64,000 bases of DNA from Chamaecyparis obtusa (taxonomy: Eukaryota; Streptophyta; Pinopsida; Cupressales; Cupressaceae). The stretch lies in assembly GCA_027943335.1 (NCBI GenBank), contig BSBK01002802.1, positions 186,001 through 250,000 of the forward strand, read 5' to 3'. Below are positions 36,982 to 47,923 of the stretch, in pieces; position 1 is the first letter of the stretch, and each line of letters opens with the position of its first letter. The notes under the pieces are model-generated. The model was not told the DNA's origin. It was given only the letters and a program-made list of their open reading frames with translations, and made no database searches. The position numbers and the translations under genes are program-made.

Positions 36982-38007
36982 TGTACACACAAAAGTAGTG
37001 TACTTCTCTAAGTCATTACATCAAAAGAAATTCATGAAAGGGAAACCTTCAATAGCGACCTAGAGCTCTCTATGTATGGAGTTGCAAGATTGTAAAATTG
37101 CTCTCAGCTAAAGCTAATAAACTTATGACCTTGCTAGTCAACCACACAATGAGAGATTCCAAAATTGAAGACAAGAGCAAGAGTGCCAGTATCCCCAAAG
37201 AATCAAATGAAATGCAATGCAAGTAAGCTAAGAATGAGGATGCAAGCTAGTCTATGAAAATGAAAGTGCAAACTAGGCTATGAAAGGAAAGTACAAGCTA
37301 AACTATGAAATGGAAATAACAAGTGTTACAATCCTTCCTATTAAACTAGATGAGTTATTCTAAAGCATGAAAGGAAATCTAAACTATGAAAGCATGAAAT
37401 ATGAAGCTACTATGCAAGAATGAAAACTAAACTATGAAGCAATGAAGAAAGCCAAGATGTGATGCAACAATAATCTCCAAAAAGCTTCAAAGTCTTCAAG
37501 AATTCCTGCAGCATAAAGTTAGCATAAAAATGAATGACCTAAAATGAAGAAGAGAGCTCTCCTTTTATAAGAAATGAGAAGGAATGGACCATGGAGATTA
37601 AGAGGCAAAATATTTAAACAATGGTGGAGCATCAAAGAGGAGCAATCCATGTGCACAAATATCCTCCAATGAGAAAATAAGAGTTGACTTTTGTGTCCAT
37701 ATGAGACAAAAAATGCTTTTTCCCTTTTTACAAAATAGGAATAATGCTTTATTTGTGCAACTTAGGATAAGAGGAAAAGTGGGGGCTTTTTATTTATTAA
37801 AAGGGGAGGAAATATTCCTTTTAAATAAATAAAGACTTAGGATAAAATGGTTAGCTCAAAGAAAATAATCGAAAATGATAAAATAGGATTTGATCAAGGA
37901 AATTGATATAATTGAAAAATGCTGATTTTTGAAAATATTGATTCAAGGATTTGATAATTTGCTGAATGGGGGCCCAAAGTCTAGGCAACCATTTTAGGGT
38001 GCATACA
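36982..38007 (-). repeat. 3' LTR of the Tat-like element
   Basis: It is 1026 bp, exactly the same length as the other LTR, with no indels noticed between them. Differences are mostly transitions and cluster toward both ends. Confidence 0.93.
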
Positions 38008-38745
38008 ACCACCACTTATGTGAGGTCTAGGCTACCCAAGTTAGATCATCAGCTGGCCATTGAGGAGATAGATGGCATCATGAGGGAGCCTTGGGAGTAC
38101 CTTCCCGATATGGCTGATGCAGGATCTAATGCAGCATACAAGGCTGAGCGGTGGAGGGTTCCATTCCCTCGATTCACTGTTCCTGATGTACAGTCGACAG
38201 CTCAGGGTGGGGATGATGGGGATGATGGAGGAGATGGAGGAGACAGAGGGAGAGGGGGAGTGATGGAGATTGGGGAGGGATCCAGATCAGGTGGCTGGAA
38301 ACAGTCATGGGGATGGAGATCAGTGACCCCCGAGGATGAGGCGAGACCAGCTTGCCGATGGGTAGAGGCCAGGCAAGATCCACCTACAAGAGGGCAGGAC
38401 CTGAGAGCCAGGATCCAGGCTCTAGAGATGGAGATGCAGTAGCTACGCATCACCATAGCAGTGAGAGATCAATAGCTAGCTGATTTGAGGGCAGAGAGAG
38501 ATCAGTAGATTGCGGATCTCAAGGCAGAGATAGCACATCGAGAGAGGGTGGCACAGGCAGACGTAATAAAGATTTGGAGAGAGACAACATGAGCTACTTA
38601 TTATCATGGACTCTACTTACAGACTATGCTAGAGGGTCAGAGAGCACCATCGTACTCTCAGAGGGTAGGTAGATTGAACATGGTACTAGATGAGGCACCA
38701 CCTCCCCCACCACCAGGTCCACGTGATGGGGAGAATGAGCCCTAG
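37966..38745 (+). pseudogene. Antisense ORF of the Tat-like element (aORF), four internal stops
   Basis: The frame is antisense to the element. It runs out of the 3' LTR across its inner edge (38007) and reads to a TAG at 38743-38745. Internal stops are TAG at 38440, 38473 and 38506 and TGA at 38590. The three TAG codons sit beside or among glutamine codons in a Q-rich heptad-like context, so each probably arose from CAG. Order of parts: a basic-hydrophobic N-terminal segment with EEIDGIMREPWEY, a Gly/Asp-rich linker (about 38205-38270), a probable coiled coil (about 38400-38570), and a PPPPPP tail before the stop. Codon use is GC-richer than in the flanks. Additional ORFs of this kind are known in Tat-lineage elements, but the function of this product is unknown. 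Confidence 0.65.
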
Positions 38746-40395
38746 GTTTAGGGCTTAGTTTTAGATGTTTTTGGACATATCCTGAGACTTTTGATCCAGA
38801 TTTTGAGATCTCATATTGTATTGTATATCATGACATTGTTATAGATATATGAGATTACTGGATGTTCGATATATCATGTGTATTTGTCTCACTTGTGATG
38901 GATGTATCAGTTTATATATATTGTCTTGTCATATTGCTCAAAATGTATGTGTTAAATGCTCATGTAGATTCTCTCTCATAGATGTATGTTTGATTCTTAT
39001 GTTTGTGATATAGACTCATATTTTTAAAAATGACATTTTTGAGATATAGATATGATGATATGATTAACCCCTTGTGATGAACTGGAACAGGTTTGAGATG
39101 AAAGACAAGGAGCGAAAGATATGAAGAAATAGAAGGTGAGTGTAGTTGACCGACTAGTTTGTGAATGATGAAAAGGAGAGCTCTCTCCATATGCAAGATG
39201 CAAAACTAATCTAATCATGAACCTAAAAATGCAAGCTACTATGAAAAGTGGTTGACTTGCAAGGTCACAACACTTATAGACATCTAATTATCATCATCGA
39301 GCATTATTGGTAGCGTCATAAGATCATACAATACACACTAGTATGAATATGTGAATATGAATATGATCTATATCAGATAGAGATGTGGGAATCCCACCTA
39401 GGCACCAAAGACATGTAGGTCAAGATGACTAGTGTAGTGAGATTACCTAAGTTTGTTATGGCAAGATTATGCTTGCATCAAGACACATGAAAGTCAGGGT
39501 AGTTATAAGCATGCACTCGCATAAAAAAAAATAGTCAAGGATAATACCTTGTCAATCCCTAGTGTCAAGTAAGACCAGCATAAATGCTCATGACAGTTAG
39601 GATCAATGAAATATACCCACAAGCAGATAAATAAATAAAACATGTTCTCATACCCTCAGTCTTCTAGCTATGCATCATCGAAAACTTCTTAGGGAGAGAC
39701 CACTCATCAAAGAAATCCTCATAGACAACACACAAAGAAAAATAAAGTCAACATATCTCAATTGAGTTGATCGTTTAAGTGTGTGTGTGTTGGTCATAGA
39801 GTCAAACTTTGAGTATCAAATTTGCTAATGAGCGATATTGCATCATACTTAGACTAGTGGGTAAGACATCTGATAAGTGTTGAGAAACACTCAACGCTAG
39901 GGTAGTGTTGAAAAACATAGTTTGGGGTGGTGTTGAAAACACTTGTTTGTGAAATGCCCCAAGAGACAAACTCACCTAAAGGACCTATGCTAACAGGTAT
40001 GCCCCCTAGACAAAAATAAAGACCAATTCCAGACCAAGTCAAATAAGGTCAAGGCATGATGGAGAATGGCTAAGTGTCGAGGACGCATGCTAAAAGACAA
40101 GGGTGCAAAGGTCTCAAGTAGCGCCTATTTCCAGGTTTTCACCACTTGGAGATTTTTTTGATTTTTTGATTTTTTTGTATTTTTGCTACCAAGGCACCTA
40201 TTTCCAGGTTTTCAGCAAGGCACTTTTTCTATTTTTTTTTGAATTTTTGACTTTTTTATTTTTTTGATGAGACATCAAAGCACCTATTGCTAGGTTTTCA
40301 CTAGCATGCTCTTTTTTCAAGACTTTATATGCTTTTTAGAATTTTTTCAGCATCATATATGATTTTTTTTGGTATTTTCTCAGGATCATAAAATA
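38746..40395 (-). other. Noncoding 3' region of the Tat-like element
   Basis: Between the antisense ORF and the end of integrase no frame is open for long. At 40121-40310 the phrase CACCTATTTCCAGGTTTTCA recurs three times (about 40122, 40195 and 40277) with T-rich spacers of about 50-60 bases. A short (GT)n run occurs near 39779. Confidence 0.55.
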
Positions 40396-42045
40396 TGTAC
40401 AAAGGATGCCCCCAGACTGAATAGGCATCATGGATAGAACTTTTTGAGGTGCAAAACATTGATGGGATCAGGGAGCTGTTCTCCATCCTCATCAGATAAC
40501 AAGTAAGCACCTGTTCCAAAAGCAGCTGTGATGACATATGGCCCAAGCTAATTAAGTTTGAACTTACCATTTTGCTCTCTATTTTGTTGGTTCTTAGGAT
40601 TCTATCGCAAAACAAGATCACCTATTTGAAACTCTCTAGGGAGAACCTTCTTGTTGAATGCCTTTGACATACACTTCTGATACACTCTCATATGATCAAA
40701 TGAGGCCTTGCGCTTCTCATCTAGAAGTTCTAAGTCTTGTAACCTTATCGCACGATAATTGTCATCCGTTATCAAACCTTTGAGAGAGACTCTAAGTGAA
40801 GGGATCTCTACTTCTAAAGGTAATACTACTTCAGCACCATAGGTAAGGGTAAAAGGAGTAGCCCCTATTCAAGTACGTATACTTGTTCTGTAAGCCCATA
40901 AGGCTGGGTTGATCTGTAAATGCCAGTCCCTACCATTCTTGTGAACTATTCTATGAAGAATCTTAAGAATGGTTTTATTAGAAGCCTTTGCTTGTCCATT
41001 TCCTCGTGGGAAGTAAATGGAGGATCAATGCTATTTTATCTCAAATTTCTTGCAGAGGTGTGTAAGGTCCTTGTTTTTAAACTGACCTCCATTGTTAGTG
41101 ATTATCTCAGAAGGTATCCCAAACTGACAGATGATGTGATTCAAGATGAATAAAGAAATTGTCTTCCCTGAAGCAACAGACAGTGGAACAGCTTCTATCC
41201 ATTTGGTAAAGTAGTTAGTAGCAGTAATACTGAATTTATGTCCACCTGATGAGTTGGGATGAATCTTCCCAACAAGGTCAAAGGCTCATCATTGAAATGG
41301 CCAATGAGAAATAGAAGGAATAAGCTCCCTACCTGGAGCATGAATCAGGTTTCCATGTTTATGACACTTTTCACATGATTTGGCAAAAGCTATAGCATCC
41401 ATTTGCATTGTGGGCCAATAATACCCCACCCTAAGCAACCTTCGGTCCATGGAAAGACCATTAGAATGTCCTCCACAAATACCCTCATGGATGTCTGCTA
41501 ATGCTTGGTTGGATTCCTCCTTTTCCAAGCACCTAAGAAGTGTCCCATCTAAACCCCTCCTATACAGATTACCAGAGATAAGGGTGTGGCGAGAGGCATT
41601 GCAGATTAGATTTCTACTTTCAGAATGGTTGAATGTTTCAGGGATGATGCCATCACAAAGGTATGAATAGATAGCACCATAACGGGAAGACTCATGAGTG
41701 ACCAAGGTACAAATGATGTGGATTTTAGAGGAGTCAAAGATGGGATGGTGTAGCTCTTCCACCAGGAATTCAAATCTTGATTCGTGTTGTTCCAATTGTA
41801 GGAGTGAAGCTAGAGTAGCCATAGCATCTGCAGCCTTGTTTTCTGTTCTAGGGATTTGTTGAAATGTCACAAATGTGAAGTAACATCGCAATGAATCAAC
41901 CATCTTTTTGTAAGGTATCAGATTATCATCCTTAGTTTGGTACTCTTCATTTACTTGGTTGATAATTAATTGTGAATCCCCAAAGACATGTAACTCTGTT
42001 ATATTCCACTCTATAGCCATCTTAAGTCCATTGGTTACAACCTCA
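40396..42045 (-). pseudogene. Tat-like element: second RNase H tail and integrase
   Basis: Open from about 42020 to 41289. HVFGDSQLIINQVNEEY (about 42000-41950) matches the DS.L...Q motif of the second, archaeal-type RNase H found in Tat elements. A zinc-finger segment with H..., H..., CEKCHKH (about 41480-41340) follows. After a stop at 41289-41291, the integrase core continues in the same sense with DLVGKIHPNSSGG (about 41270) and pieces to about 40400, broken by several stops. A frameshift near 42045 separates it from the upstream RNase H frame. Catalytic residues of the core could not all be fixed because of the breaks. Confidence 0.75.
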
Positions 42046-42049
42046 TATT

Positions 42050-42958
42050 CTACAATATGATTTGTGCATGGAAAAAAAGTTTGTAAGACTTAGGTATGTT
42101 GTACCCATGAGGAGAAATAAACAATACTCCAGCTCTTGATCCATTTTGCATATTTGAACCATCAAAGAACATTTTCCAAGTACGCGTGGTCATGTACATG
42201 ATATGCTCATCTGGGAATTCCACTTGAATAGGCATGCTATCTTTGACTGGGAAATCAACAAGTTGATATGCAATAGCTTTCCCTTTTATAGCCTTACGCT
42301 CAATGTACTCTATATCAAATTCTGACAAAACCATCATCCATTTAGCAAGTCTACCCATGAGAGCAGCCTTACTAAGCAAATACTTAAGAGGATCAATTTT
42401 TGCAACAAGATGTATAGTATGGGCAAGCATGTAGTGTTGCAACTTTTGGGAAGCAAACACTACCGCAAGACAAGACTTTTCAATACTATTATAATTGATC
42501 GCATAAGATAATAGAGTATGACTAATGTAGTAGATGGCTCTTTCCTTCCTAGTATCATCAAGTTGAGCTAACAATGCCCCCAAGGAAGATTCTGTCGCTG
42601 AGATGTACAAAATTAATGGTTTTCCTAGGATAGGAGGCATTAAAATTGGAGGATTAGCCAAGTATTTCTTTATTTGATCTAGGCTCTTTTGGCAATCCTC
42701 ATTCCAAGCACATGTGGCTCCCTTATGCAATGTCTTATTGAATGGTTGTGCTCTATCTGCAAGCTGTGAAATAAACCTTCGTATGGATTGGAGTCATCCT
42801 TGAAGACTTCTCATCTAACTAATGTTCTTAGGAGGTGGCATATCTGATATAGCTTGAACCTTTTTGGGATCCACCTCTATTCCTTTGGCTGAAATTATGA
42901 ATCCTAGAAGTTTACCTGAGGTAACCCCAAATGCACACTTTTTCGAATTCAATCTTAA
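42050..42958 (-). pseudogene. Tat-like element: RNase H domain and RT connection
   Basis: The open frame 42730-42050 contains LILYISATESSLGALLAQ and IYYISHTLL...NYNSIEKSCLAVVFA. This is the gypsy RNase H segment usually read as L.LYIAA...S.G..LAQ, YY.SR.L, Y..IEK. It ends with MFFDGSNMQNGSRAGV, the start of the second RNase H domain. The RT thumb/connection (42958-42731) is interrupted by stops. The domain order RT-RNH-aRNH-IN supports a Tat-lineage assignment. Confidence 0.8.
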
Positions 42959-43777
42959 CTAAAACTGCTCCATTCGATCTAGAATTACTTCCAAATCTTC
43001 TAGGTGTGTATCCCTTTGCTTAGACTTGGCCAAGGTATCATCCACATAATCCTCCATGTTTTTATGCATCATATCATGAAATATTGTGGTCATAGCTCTT
43101 TGGCATGTGGCTCCTGCATTTTTTAATCCAAATGGCATGATGTTCCAACAATAGGTTCCCCATGCACATGTGAAGGCTGTCTTTTCTTGATCCTCAGGAG
43201 CTATTTTTATTTGGTTATAACCAGAAAAACCATCCATTAAAGAGTATATCTCATAGTCCGCAGTCATATCCAATATCATGTCTATGTTAGGGAGTGGAAA
43301 GTCATCCTTTGGGCAAGCTTTGTTAAGATCTCTGAAGTCTGTGCATACATGAATGGACCCATCATGTTTTGAAACTGGAAAAATATTTGAGATCCACTCG
43401 GCATAGTCGATAGCTCTAATAAATCCTGCTCCTAAGAGCTTTTCTAATTCTACCTTAACAAGGAGAGCTATGTGAGGATACATTTTCCTCAACTTCTGTT
43501 TTAATGGTTTAATTCCTAGAGCTATAGATAAGTGATGCATAATGAGATTAGTGTCAAGCCTCGGCATGTCTAAATATGTCCAAGAAAAATTGATTTTCTT
43601 CTTTTGTAAGAACTTTGTGTATGCCTCTTTTTCTTGCACTGACAGAGACTGAGCTAGATGTATCACTTGTGGAGCCTCTTCTGTATTCAAATTTACTAGT
43701 TGTGTAGGCTCAATAAGATCTGATGACCTGTCTTGGAAATAACTTGACAGGTTATTAAGTACCCCATCCTTAGGCAC
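42959..43777 (-). pseudogene. Tat-like element: reverse transcriptase core
   Basis: The 272-codon open frame has the ordered RT motifs: WISNIFPVSKHDGSIHVCTD, FRDLNKACPKDDFPLPNID, SLMDGFSGYNQIKI, IMPFGLKNAGATCQRAM and the catalytic box YVDD (EDYVDDTLAKS, about 43050-43015). All parts of the catalytic core are visible. The upstream stop at 43788 and downstream stop at 42959 mean the polyprotein is no longer continuous. Confidence 0.9.
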
Positions 43778-43789
43778 CTCAAAGAGGTT

Positions 43790-44986
43790 TTAACCTTTGG
43801 ATACGTCTTTTATTTTTACTATTTTGGGTTCTGACAATGCCACAAAGTGGTTTTCACCTCCAGAACCATTTCTCTTTTGTTTCATTTCTTTTATTTTTTG
43901 ACTGAGGTACTTAATATCTAGCTCCATCATACTCGTTGTAGGTTCACTGGTGGAAGAGACTATGGGTTCAAGAGCATTCAAGTAGTAGGCTATCTCGTAG
44001 TCATTGTGAAAAGTGAGGAGCTGAGGCTCTTGAAAAAGTTGTGACCAATCAATCAAATGACAGTTTACAAGGGGTAGGTCAATGACTGGTTTAACATTAT
44101 TGATACAAAAGGCATTATCTTTGGTGATCCCACAGTTAGGATCTGTCAAGTCTCCTTCTAAGATACCTGAATTAGGACTCATCCTACCAAATGAAGTGTT
44201 GTCCACTAAGGCAATTCAAGGATTCCAATCCTCTAGTCCTACACTAGGCTCGTTGGTCACATCGGGTTGAGTACTATAGGTATGGACAACATCCATGTCC
44301 AAATCGACTATTTCATCTGAAAGAGAGTCCCACTCAAACTCATGTGAATCTATTTTTGAATCTCTACTGGGATGATTACACTAAGAAGGCTTGGGATACC
44401 TTGATGTAGAAGCTTCGAGATTGTGAAGGGTATCACCTTCTCTGGTGTCTGTATTTTTAGCTGCTGAATCATCTGAATCTCCCCAAAGGAGATTGGTGGA
44501 AGGCACCCAATCATCAATCATGTCTTGCTGGTTTTGAAGATTGGGTGTATAATCTGAGTCACTGTCACTATCCGTCGTAGCTAGGATAGGGACACTTGTC
44601 TTCTTTTCATGATCAAAGCCTAGGCCAACTGTTGACTTAGTCCTATGACCAAAAAGAGCATGGTTGAGTGGTTTAGCCTTGGCATCTAACCCGTGACTGA
44701 GAGGGCCATGACTTGGGTAGCCCATGTTTTTAACCAAAGTATACCCTCTCTTGTAGGTTTTAGGAGATGGCACAAAATTCTCGTTGTGTTGATACTTTTC
44801 TTCTCTATAAATCCAATCTCTAATGGCTACCTCCTCTTTCTCCTCATGAATAGGTATTGAGGACTCTACAAACTTTCCAAACAAGGTCATAGCCAAGGAT
44901 GAAGGTTTCCTCTCAGGTGAAGGTTTTCCATAAGACCTAGGCGAGATTGGCATTTTTGTGAAGGAATCCATTTGGTAGTCTCCCAT
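43790..44986 (-). pseudogene. Tat-like element: protease-RT linker region
   Basis: Two open pieces (44986-44381 and 44206-43790) are joined by a short stretch with stops. They are hydrophilic, with a run of SDSDSDSD type near 44565 and many acidic residues. They show no catalytic motif. In Tat/Ogre elements a long, poorly conserved linker lies between protease and RT, which fits this position. Confidence 0.65.
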
Positions 44987-45044
44987 GCCAAGGTCTATGG
45001 ACTTAAACTTATTCTTACACTACTCAAGAGCAGCATCAAAATTA

Positions 45045-45660
45045 TCAGCCTCTCTTCAAAGGGACATGAGAGCCAGCTGAAATTGCATTAACAGATAATG
45101 TGCTATCCCCTGGTATGCATACTTCAACTCCATTGTAAGGGAACTTAACAAATTGGTGGTCGGTAGATGACACCGCTTGCATGTCATGAATCCATGGCCT
45201 ACCCAACAAGATATTATATGCCAAAGGTCCGGCATCAACAATCTGGAACAAAATGTCCTTTTCCACAGGACCGATCCTAACAGGAAGAACAACCAATCCC
45301 TTAGAGCTTCGCTCTGCTTCATCATAGGCTTTGATTGTGATCTTCTTCCTAGTGTCAATTACTTTCTCAGAATATCCCAAAGCTTTCAATAGACTCAAAT
45401 AGAAAATATTAAGCCCAGCACCCCCATCTATTAACATGCACCTAACACGGGTTTTGTGGATCATGACCTCGATATGAAGGGCCAAATTGTGTGGATGACT
45501 TAATGCTTTATCGTCCTCTTTTGAAAATGTGAGGTAACGAGGGCTAGCAAGGTGATTGATCATGTTCTGGAATTGATCAACATCTATGTCATTAGGAACA
45601 TTAGTGGCTCGCAAGGCATCCTCAAGGACACACCTCTATCTAGGAGACAATTCTAAGAGC
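45045..45660 (-). pseudogene. Tat-like element: aspartic protease region
   Basis: The open frame 45614-45045 contains RCMLIDGGAGLNIF (about 45435-45395), which is the D(S/G)GA active-site motif, and the later ILLGRPWIHDM (about 45205-45175), the conserved LG.P.. segment. This pairing is typical of the retropepsin of plant gypsy elements. The frame stops at 45045-45047. Confidence 0.82.
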
Positions 45661-45686
45661 TCAAAAATGGAAATCTGCACTGGTGT

Positions 45687-46291
45687 TCATTGTAACTGAT
45701 CAACAAAGTTGTAACTCATATCAAGACCAACTGCAGACTTGGGAGGGACACTTTTGGACACTGGTTTCTTGGATTTGCTAGAATTAGGACCTCTAATGAT
45801 AATAGGACCTTGGGACTGACTCCTAGTAACAACATTGAGAGGCGGAGATGACCTTCGAGATTGAGGACCCCTAAGCACAACAACAGGTCCTTCGTCAAAT
45901 ATGGGAGGTGAGTTTACATCATAACCATAGGGATCTTTCCCCCTCATCATGTTGACATCATTGTCCACAACTTCAAGCATATTGATGACATTTTATGCAG
46001 TTGTATAGGTATAATTGATTGCGGCCTTGCCATTCTTGTTTTTAGAAGTCTCCCCCTTCTCATACTTAGGCAAGGGCTCCTTAAAGGCCTTGTGGTCTGC
46101 ATTTGTGGTCAACCCATCAACTTGTAATTTCCCAGTCTCAATAAGGTCTTGAACAAGATGTTTAAGTTTAAAACAATTTTCAATGTCATGTCCAATCCCA
46201 TTGTGGTATACACAGTAAGCTTTCTCATTCCACCAATAAGGCTTAGGATCCGGTATGCGAAACTTTGTAGGATCCTGAGGTTGTGCCAAAT
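45687..46291 (-). pseudogene. Tat-like element: C-terminal gag with zinc-knuckle-like motif
   Basis: From the edge of gypsy-2 at 46291, the frame reads toward lower coordinates. It contains YCVYHNGIGHDIENCFKLK (about 46215-46160), a C-x3-H-x4-GH-x4-C knuckle variant common in Tat elements. A basic Ser/Pro-rich stretch follows (45980-45687). A stop at about 45991 splits it. The N-terminal part of the same gene continues on the far side of gypsy-2, at 52647 and above. Confidence 0.8.
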
Positions 46292-47145
46292 TGATGCAGG
46301 AGCATCCTAGGTGTAAGAGCAATCTTGCATCACCCAAAAATATTTCTATTTTTGTATTCAATAAGGGCTATCTTGTGCAGAGTTGCTATTTATGGAAACT
46401 TGCTTTTTTGAGTAAGTTGGTCTTACGATCTTGGAATGTTCTAATTTTACATATGGAGGTTCATCTCGGTCATATCATCCTGCCAGCAAAGTTTCATGGC
46501 TAGATCAGGTCTAGTTTTGAAGATATTGAAGATTTTTGGTATTGGCAGCAGGGTACAGAAACTTCGAACTCAGTTTTGAAGGCTTTAGAGGCCCCGGATG
46601 AGGTTGAAAATTTGGGTGATAGGTGCTTTGCATGGGTCAAGCCTATAGAGCACTTCCTGGTGTTTCCAGAATGGGGTTATAATAGCTAATCGGGTCAACC
46701 GGTGATGACTTATAGTCTTTAGAAGTTGGGTCACCTGAAATGGCGGAAAATAATTTTTCTTCAAAATTTTTGTTTGGGTTTCAAAACTCATTTTGAGCCG
46801 ACTTTGATGTAATAAATTGTAAAATAAAATAATTCTAAGTTTGGTCGGCCCTAAGGGCTAAATTTCTAGAACCTTCTCGGGCGGTGGAAATTGCCTATAT
46901 AAAGAAGGCCCGTAGTGTTGTCTAGGGCAGTTCTGGGTAGTAGATCTGGGTATTGATTCAAGGCTTTGTCCTATAGAATATTGTAAGGGAATGCCCATGT
47001 GGCTTTGCATATTGTAATTTTGAAAGTTTGTAATTCCACATTTGTGGAGATAATAAGAAGCCAATTTTCTGTTCTTGCATATTATTGTTGTTGTTTCTCT
47101 ATTTCTGTTATGTGCTTGTGGTATTAAGGAGAGCACCCTTCATCA
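46292..47145 (+). repeat. 5' LTR of gypsy-2
   Basis: It starts TGATGCAGGAGCATCC and ends CCCTTCATCA. A TATATAAAGAAGGCC sequence near 46895 is a likely TATA box. Confidence 0.93.
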
Positions 47146-47147
47146 AG

Positions 47148-47159
47148 TGGTATCAAAGC
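47148..47159 (+). other. Primer-binding site of gypsy-2
   Basis: TGGTATCAAAGC starts two bases after the 5' LTR. It differs at one base from TGGTATCAGAGC, complementary to the 3' end of initiator methionine tRNA and widely used by plant LTR retrotransposons. Confidence 0.8.
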
Positions 47160-47246
47160 AAGATTTCTTGAGTGTGTAAATAGATCACCGACTGTGAGGT
47201 AGTTTGCACCAGGACCATGGTTAGGGTTTTAGCACGCATCACGAAA

Positions 47247-47923
47247 ATGCCTCCACGAAGAGAACATGGTGGAAGAGCTGGTGCTGTGACACCCGAGGTT
47301 AGAGAGCTACAGAGACAAGTGCGAGCATTGCAAGAAGAGATTCGTAGAGGAATGAATCTTAATGTCAGAGATGAAAGCAAGGATGAAGCCGAAGAAGAAT
47401 ATCAAGAAGGAGAAGCTAAAATTGTGAACCAGGAGGAAGAAAGACTTTTTCGGGCGATTTCCAAGATTGGGAAAAGACCTAAGATTAAGGTTCTTACATT
47501 TTTTGGAAATCTTAACCTAGAGGAATTGATTGACTAGATCAATGAATGTGAGGAATATTTTGAGTATGAAGATGTTGAGGATCCTGATAGGGTCAAATTT
47601 GCGAAGGTCAGATTGAAAGGTCATGCGAAGATTTGGTGGCAAGAAATTCAATTGGAGCGAAATAGAAGAGGGAAAGATAAAATCACAAGATGGGATCGGA
47701 TGGTGGATAAATTGAAGCGACAGTTCATTCTTGTTGATTATGAGCTTGACCTACTAAAGAAAATGCAAAGTTTGAAGTAAGCAGGAAGATCTGTTCAGGA
47801 GTATATAGAGGAGTTCTATCGACTCCTCATCAGAACAAGCCATGCAGAAGCTGATAAGGAGAAAGTTGCCTGATACCTTAATGGGTTAAGGCCAAGCATT
47901 CAGGAGGAGTTGAACTAGTTCGA
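47247..47923 (+). pseudogene. Gypsy-2 gag, N-terminal part
   Basis: It starts at ATG 47247 (MPPRR...), a typical start for this lineage. There is a coiled-coil-like stretch (EVRELQRQVRALQEEIRR) and the gag core including EYFEYEDVEDPDRVKF. A TAG at 47535 replaces the Trp codon seen in gypsy-1 (DWTNE). Further stops follow, and a 1-bp deletion near 47916 shifts the frame relative to the polyprotein that begins at 47924. Confidence 0.8.

Noticed and set aside
38174..38456. Minus-strand open frames rich in Pro, Ser and His
   Set aside because: They are shadows of the plus-strand antisense ORF's Gly/Asp-rich linker.
45993..46361. A frame running from host gag into the gypsy-2 LTR as a fusion gene
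   Set aside because: The first 23 codons are antisense LTR sequence. The fusion is simply read-through across the insertion point.
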